From NCBI GenBank assembly GCA_032158125.1, contig JASKOT010000030.1, positions 1 through 64,000 of the forward strand: a stretch of 64,000 nucleotides of DNA, written 5' to 3'. The stretch comes from Papiliotrema nemorosa (lineage: Eukaryota > Basidiomycota > Tremellomycetes > Tremellales > Rhynchogastremaceae). Position 1 is the stretch's first letter, and each line of letters begins with the position of its first letter. The position numbers and the translations under genes were made by a program. A model generated the notes under the pieces. It was not told where the DNA came from. It made no database searches and saw only the letters and a program-made list of their open reading frames with translations. This document shows positions 58,645 through 64,000 of the stretch, one piece after another.

Positions 58645-59732
58645 CTAGCTAGCCTTTCGATCAGAGCCCTTTTTCTCCATATTAGCCATCTTATAGCACC
58701 GATGACCCTCCCCGCACCCCGCATGAGCCCATTCTTCCCCCGGCATCTCTTTCCAAGCAGGTATCATCTTCTCTCTTCGCTGGAATGCACTGATGGCAGT
58801 GTGAGACCAACATGATCGGAACTTTTCTATACTTTCTCTTTGTACTGCCAGTCAATACCGGTCTGCTCATGGCGATTGACCCACACTGATGACGTTTGAC
58901 AAGACTGTCCCATGTTTCAAAAGGATGATGCTCCAAACTCGTGATGGCCGCAGCGAAGATGGTTACGAAGCTTTTGTTGACCTTCTTTTTTGCCCCAGCA
59001 GCTTTATGCGCCGTCACAGCGATATTCTTGAGCAGAGCCTGCTCACTTGTCCAGTCAGCAGGTGTCACCCGTAGCCGAGTCGGAGAAAGTCATCAGGTGG
59101 ACCCACATTTGCCTCAGACCCATCTCCCCAGCTTGGTCAAACGTCATGATGGTAGCGTCGGAAGACCACGGTGTCAACATTGCGAGTCCTAGCATATAGT
59201 GCCATATCGCGTCTCCATATTCTTGCTTGCCCGCCAGTCTATCTCGTCAGCCATCACGATACAGCGCGACCCACTTATTCCCCAAATCTTTCTCCGAGCT
59301 CGCCGACTGCACAGCGTCTCGAAACGTCCTCCCTTTCCGGGACTGACACCAGTCTATCAAAGAGAGGACCTCGCGCTTGGTGTGTGATGAGCCCGTTTTC
59401 GAATTGTTGGGAAGAAGGTCAGGGGTAGAGAGGATCAGCAACATCCTTGATTCTCGGAATGCCTGCGCGAGATGAGCTTGGAAGAGGAGTTTATCAGGTG
59501 GCAAGTGTTGATTGTAGGTAGTATCATATTGATCCAGTCTGATATCAGCTAGATTGTCGTCGAGATTGAGAGCTTACTTTGCAGTAAAGTCCACGACTTC
59601 CTTGTATGCCTCTGTCCTCTGGTCGATTCCCTCCATATCAATCCTCCATGCGTTCCACAAGGCTCTCATGGTGAATCCAGTGGGATCCTGTACATCCTCG
59701 AGCGAGAGATACAGTGGGAGGGGTACCGACAT
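58645..59732 (-). CDS. Hypothetical helical protein, 303 aa
   Basis: Exons (minus) 59732-59578, 59538-59258, 59221-59107, 59045-58885, 58844-58645 (303 aa). The spliced protein is Trp-rich and helical: MSVPLPLYLSLEDVQDP, FTMRALWNAWRIDMEG, HLPPDKLLFQAHLAQAFRES, DAIWHYMLGLAMLTPWSSDA, KKKVNKSFVTIFAAAITSLE, and a C-terminal SIEKFRSCWSHTAISAFQRR and EEWAHAGCGEGHRCYKM with paired Cys/His that might hold a metal. An in-frame ATG at 59843 would add 37 residues. The family is not recognised. Confidence 0.6.
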
Positions 59733-59963
59733 GGTCGGTATGTGGGGATCAAACGCATGAAGTGAGGAAGTTCTGTCGAGGGGGTTTTGATGAGGGGGCG
59801 TCGAGGTCGACTCATCAACCACGAGGCACAGAAGATGAAACACCCCTTCCTCGATTGATCACCATCAGTCATCTTGCAGAGTTGCTTCAACTAAATACAC
59901 TCTTCTTCTCCCTCATCTATTCTGTCAACATCCCGCGGAGATCTCGGGTTATCAACGACTCCC
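59733..59963. promoter_or_regulatory. Divergent promoter of two unassigned genes
   Basis: 231 bp between starts at 59732 and 59964; overlaps a possible longer N-terminus of the minus-strand gene. Confidence 0.35.
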
Positions 59964-60481
59964 ATGACGGAGCCAATGGACGAGCCTAATACCTTCGAAT
60001 ACGCGGAACATGGTCATGAAGCTCATTTAGCTCTCCCACACCGGCACTCCGACCTGTCCGAGCCTTCTCATGCTATCTTGAAGCTTTTATGGGACGTACG
60101 GGAGCTCTGTTAACCAAAAGAGCACCATCTAACACCCCAACATAGAGCAATGCATCGTCGTTATGGGTGAGCATGATCCTTCCCTACCATGAGAGTTGTA
60201 ATTGACCGACGGTAATGTACAGTCATGATCCCCACATAGTTGCAGGACACCCATACTCGGGTTCTTCGCTCTTTAGCACCACATGTCAGCTGGCATGCGC
60301 ATGGAGAGTAAGATCGAACAGGCACCAGTTCGTGTGGACTTGTTTGACTCTCCAAGAGTATTTAGGGGAACAGATCTTACCCAAATGTCCGAAAGAGTTC
60401 AAAGGGGGTAGAGAAGAGGATATGTTCGCCGTGATGGAACGTGCTTATAGCATCAACGAGCAGAGCGGAAGAATCGCGTGA
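59964..60481 (+). CDS. Small hypothetical protein with His/Cys
   Basis: Exons 59964-60095, 60146-60156, 60223-60481 (133 aa). The N-terminus MTEPMDEPNTFEYAEHGHEA and LALPHRHSDLSEPSHAILK are His-rich; then HDPHIVAGHPYSGSSLF, CQLACAW, and LPKCPKEFKGGREEDM. A likely intron within exon 3 (GTAAGA..CCAAGAG, about 60309-60362) would keep the frame and shorten it to 115 aa. The 11-nt exon 2 is the least certain part. Function unknown. Confidence 0.45.
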
Positions 60482-60671
60482 TCTCCATACAACATAGTAA
60501 GAATGGGTCAGACCAAAATCGAGAATGATCGAAAAGTATTCTGATATCCTGCTTTGATAGCCAGTAAACGGTAAAGACGTATTGTAGGTATAACATGATA
60601 GAATAACAGATGTCCACTCTCGTACAAGGGGCGCGATCGTGTTTCCTCAAATTCACTTCAATGAGGCCGGC

Positions 60672-62641
60672 TCATCTCTTTTCGGACGTGGTGGTCGATC
60701 CCCTTCGAGCAACTTCGGTCATACCCACAACAGCCGTACCGCCCGACCCTTGTTCAACCTCTCCCGCCTCGACCTGTACCCCAGACGCATCCCGACCCTC
60801 TCCTTGCAGCCTGATATCCTCTCCGTTCTTCAGTCTCGCCTTGACGAACCCCTTTGCAGTACCCTTGAGCAACGCTCGTCGACCTACACCGCGGACATCG
60901 ATGTAGACCACTGCAACGTTGCGCACTGATCCACCCAGAAGAGCAGTAGCATGACCAGCTTCCGGGCCATATTTGTGCCTATTATGAGCGGCGTCGGGCT
61001 AGTAGACTCACCCAGCCACAGAGGAAGAAGCAGCCGTTCCCGTGTTGATCAGATCGTGAGCCGTTGCTTCTAGGCTTGACAAGACTACCTCGCCCGCAAG
61101 GACAACCCGGTTCAGGAATGGGCGCTTCGACTTGGCGGGAGCTCCTGTAGCGGGCGACGAAGGATTTGACATTTTTCCCGGCTCACTCGAAACAGCCTCG
61201 GTATAGCTCGGCAGAGCCTTCTCACTGCCATCGGTCGGTGGGATGCTTATCCGCTGTCGAAGTCCTTCGTTGCCCTCTTGGCCGTCTTTGAGTGGGCTGG
61301 GTGTCCGACCGGGATAGGCCGGCACCTGCAATGATCCAGGTTTGGCAGGAATAGGGGGAGGACCCGATTTGGTGGTCTGAGGTGTCGGGTAGTATGGTAC
61401 TCGGCCGTTCGAGCTGAACTTGGCATCGGCGCTCATATCCTTGTACGCGTCGAGGCCAGGTTTGACTCCATGATCATAGGCCTTGTCGACGACTTTAAGA
61501 ATCGCCTAAACGAGTTAATTGATTCATTGCTGAGAGACTCACATTGTTGATCATCCCCACTGTCGTCTTGGTCACATTGACCGTCTTGACACTTGCATTA
61601 TGAGCCCGACGAATGTTGGCCTTTGTCGTGGGTGAAAACTTGACTGGCTCTTGCCTAGGTGTCGTGTTCCGAATAATCAGGTCCGCTCCGGAATTCATCA
61701 TCCTCTGAGACCAGCTCGAGAAGGATAGTATCCCTTGACTTCCATCAGCGTGATTTGTCAAAGTAGCTCACCTGATAGTATGAGCCCCCTTCAACATCCA
61801 GTCATCCATATCCTCCTCCCTTATCCTTTGAACTGTCACTTTCGGAGCGTAGCCTTCCACCACGTTTCCGAAATCCAATACGACGGGTCGATTCTTCGCA
61901 TCTCCCGCCAGCTTCTTCTCGTCTTCCACGTCGATGGTCTGGTCCAGCTCGCCAACAACTTCTCCCGTGTCCTCATTGATCAAAACCACCTTTCCTCGCA
62001 TCTCTTCCGGCAATGGCGCCGGTGAGCTGGGCTTGGCAGCTCCTACAGGTGGAACGGTCACATTCGACAACGCCGTCGTTTCCGCCCCCAATGACTTGTA
62101 CTGCCTCAGCAGTACTTCAAAGCTGTCGAGATCTTCCATGTCTGCCGAAGTCGTAGGTGATGGTAGACACAGCTCCACTGATGCCTGGGGGACATCAGGA
62201 GAGGGGATGGTATAGGTAATCGCGTTGGAGTTGGAAGGGGACGGGACGAGGTATGTTTCGGGTACAAGAGGCATCTCGAAGGTCGGTCCAACATGGATGA
62301 CCAGCCAGAAATCGTGTGTTGGTACTAGAGGATCCGCGGGACTGGGTGCGAAAGGGTTGGCGGTCTGCTTTCCTATCGCTGCGGGTATAGGCAACGAAAT
62401 ACATTCCACCCTGCATTGTTACCCCCAATCAACATGGAAAGAGATCACGACTTACCTCATCTCGCCCTTTGCCAGAGTCATATTGCTACCCTCGAACACC
62501 TGGTTGTCAGACCCCGACTCTCGCTCGACTGACCTGTTTGACCGTGGCATGTTGAATGGTGAGCAACAAGTACCCTTCCGCATTGGGCGCCGGGGACGAA
62601 GTGCCGGATGTGCTTCCTGGCGATGGAGTGGGCGTGTGCAT
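60672..62641 (-). CDS. Spartin/senescence-domain protein
   Basis: Exons (minus) 62641-62534, 62499-62456, 62410-61772, 61738-61543, 61505-61012, 60978-60672 (595 aa). Proteins with this C-terminal senescence domain include animal spartin, which acts at lipid droplets and mitochondria. Visible: a Pro/Ser-rich N-terminus, the TPDxxLP-like region DFWLVIHVGPTFEMPLVPE, FGNVVEGYAPKV, then the senescence domain (DDWMLKGAHTIRSQGIL, SWSQRMMNSGADLIIRN, KVVDKAYDHGVKPGLDAYKD, HKYGPEAGHATALLGGSVRN). It is split by a Pro/Ser-rich insert of about 110 residues. The C-terminus is Gly/Glu-rich. Confidence 0.82.
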
Positions 62642-63270
62642 GGTGACAAGCAATCAGAATCCTCTGTCAATCCTCCAAAATGTGTGCAGAGCGATGCTAG
62701 TATACACCTCTTCAAATTCAAACAGATCGGATTCGCAGCATTGGGATGGTCACCCGTGCCAAGATGACGTAGAGGATGGCGGACATCACCGCACAGCGGT
62801 TGATCAGTGGGTGACTAACCATGAGCCTGGGCGTAGACTTGGAGCTGCTGAAGCCATAAGCAACTACATGCGTGATCCTCATGTTCCAGTAAGATCAAGA
62901 TGCCAGACATCCACGCCGCCATTGAGGTGGATGATATGCACCAAGCCTACAAGCGAACATTAGGGTCTAAGCGGACACTTCCTGTCGCCACTCAATCTAC
63001 TTCGCCTTAGGTGAGCTCTGTACGATACCTGCATCCCGCTCAAGCCCTGATTGGAGAAGAGGTTGCAACCCATCGAATACTACTCACTTCTCAGCGAGAG
63101 TCGCAGATCCATGCATGCATCGCCAGAGCAATCTCGGGTCCTGACCGGGGTTAAGCGGTATTACGTACGTGTGGCACCTTTATCCAGTCGCGTCTTTGAG
63201 GTGTTCAATTCAACAACAATTCATCTAATCTCTCTGACATCTCTATCAGAACCACCTTTCACACCCTACC
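62642..63270. promoter_or_regulatory. Divergent promoter region, spartin-like / partial gene
   Basis: 629 bp. A + strand frame at 62556-62963 lies across it but has no splice or family support. Confidence 0.4.
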
Positions 63271-64000
63271 ATGCCTCCGAGAAATCGCAATTCCCGTCGG
63301 TCGACCATCAAAGAAGAATCCGCGACACCCGCTCCAGGGTTAGATTCCACTCCTCGTCGAAACACACGCCGAGGTGGCAGAGCGCAATCCACCCCTCCTC
63401 CCGAGATAGGTCACGAGGAGGATGCCGAGGGATCACCAGAGGAGGCTTCGCCTGAGGCTGGACCTTCCAAACGAGCCCCAGCACGTGGTAAATCCGCGCC
63501 GAGGAGCTCGACGAGGCGTGGAAGAGGTAAACAGTTGGAAGAGGAAGAAGAAACGTTGACCGAGGATCTGATAACGGACCACGAGGAGACTCAAGTCGAG
63601 CCTGAGGAGGTGACTGCGACGCCGAGGAAGAGAGCAAGGAAGAGTGTCAGTTATTTGGAAGTGCCTGTATCGGCTGTCGAAGAGGGCGAAGAGCAAGACG
63701 AGGACGATGTACCGGATGAAGAGGTAGGAGGAGAGGAAGACGCAGAGGGCGAGCCGGAAGACGCAGAGGACGGTGAGGCTGTTCTCTGAGTCATTGCATG
63801 AACCTGACGATAGACGAATCACCAGACAAGTCGAAGCGCTCTGGACGCGCGCCCAGGCCAGTTTTCGAAAAAGTCGGTTCCGGCAGAGGTGGTTTCTCAG
63901 TCAAAGGTGCGGCCGCAGCTGCTGCTAGGGCTAGGTGGGCCAAGGTGCGAAGGGAAAAAGCAGAAAGAGGTGAAGAGAGCGACGATGATAGGCCAAGGAG
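63271..64000 (+). CDS. Charged nuclear-type protein, 3' end beyond window
   Basis: Exons 63271-63772 and 63826-64000+ (partial, over 225 aa). The N-terminus is basic (MPPRNRNSRRSTIKEE, TPRRNTRRGGRAQ), the middle is alternately basic and acidic (TPRKRARKSVSYLEVP), with a Glu/Asp-rich run. Exon 2 starts DKSKRSGRAPRPVFEKVG and has GFSVKGAAAAAARARWAKVR, a pattern seen in chromatin-remodelling subunits, but I cannot name the family from this part. The gene is cut by the window edge, not broken. Confidence 0.65.

Noticed and set aside
62556..62963. 135-aa + strand frame
   Set aside because: Runs antisense into the first exon of the spartin-like gene and has no domain.
1..64000. Mobile elements, CRISPR arrays, viral genes, toxin genes
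   Set aside because: No transposase, integrase, reverse transcriptase, terminal repeats, spacer arrays or toxin-like genes were seen anywhere in the window.

Overview
This window looks like a contig end from a basidiomycete, most likely a Tremellomycete yeast (Cryptococcus/Kwoniella-like). Protein-coding genes are dense. Almost every gene is cut by many short introns (about 35-60 nt, GT..AG, with CTGAC/CTAAC-like branch sites close to the acceptor), and the spliced proteins match fungal housekeeping families. No plasmid, viral, transposon, CRISPR, rRNA or confident tRNA feature was seen. All gene models were spliced by hand. Every complete model below gives a whole number of codons, but exon edges remain predictions and could be a base or two off in places.

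Layout: 1-60 is a GC/poly-G edge, probably an assembly artefact. 0.5-10.5 kb holds a secreted AA14-type LPMO, two small membrane proteins, the ERF2 palmitoyltransferase, TRAP-alpha and an RTA1-like 7TM protein. 10.8-24 kb on the minus strand is a nuclear/RNA block: GCN5, an R3H-SUZ protein, an Hst3/4-type sirtuin and BDP1. 24-36.9 kb holds NDUFB8, RAD2/XPG, a HIBCH-like hydrolase, ORC5, a small serine palmitoyltransferase subunit, a monoglyceride lipase and the BOS1-like SNARE. 37-40.8 kb is accessory: four small nuclear-looking genes in two head-to-head pairs, plus a fifth small gene. 40.9-47.3 kb returns to core genes (WBP11, ARPC5, RER1, CDC27). 47.5-48.9 kb has a third head-to-head pair of the same kind. 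49-56.2 kb holds the HAM1 ITPase, a dysferlin-domain protein, PHAF1/UPF0183 and a membrane-anchored spermidine-synthase-like protein. 56.6-60.5 kb holds four genes I cannot assign. 60.7-62.6 kb is a spartin/senescence-domain protein, and a charged nuclear-type gene runs off the right edge.

The most unusual content is the set of six small lysine-rich genes at 37.0-39.9 and 47.5-48.9 kb. Two (type I) carry a Myb/SANT-like helix set (W-[ST]-A-E-E ... RGxxGIR[AS]H). Four (type II) share a tiny first exon encoding a Trp near the N-terminus, a phase-0 intron at the same place, an N-x-G-rich core and a basic C-terminus. They form three divergent pairs, and two of these have the same layout: type I on the minus strand facing type II on the plus strand. 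This looks like a lineage-specific duplicated gene-pair family whose function the sequence does not reveal.
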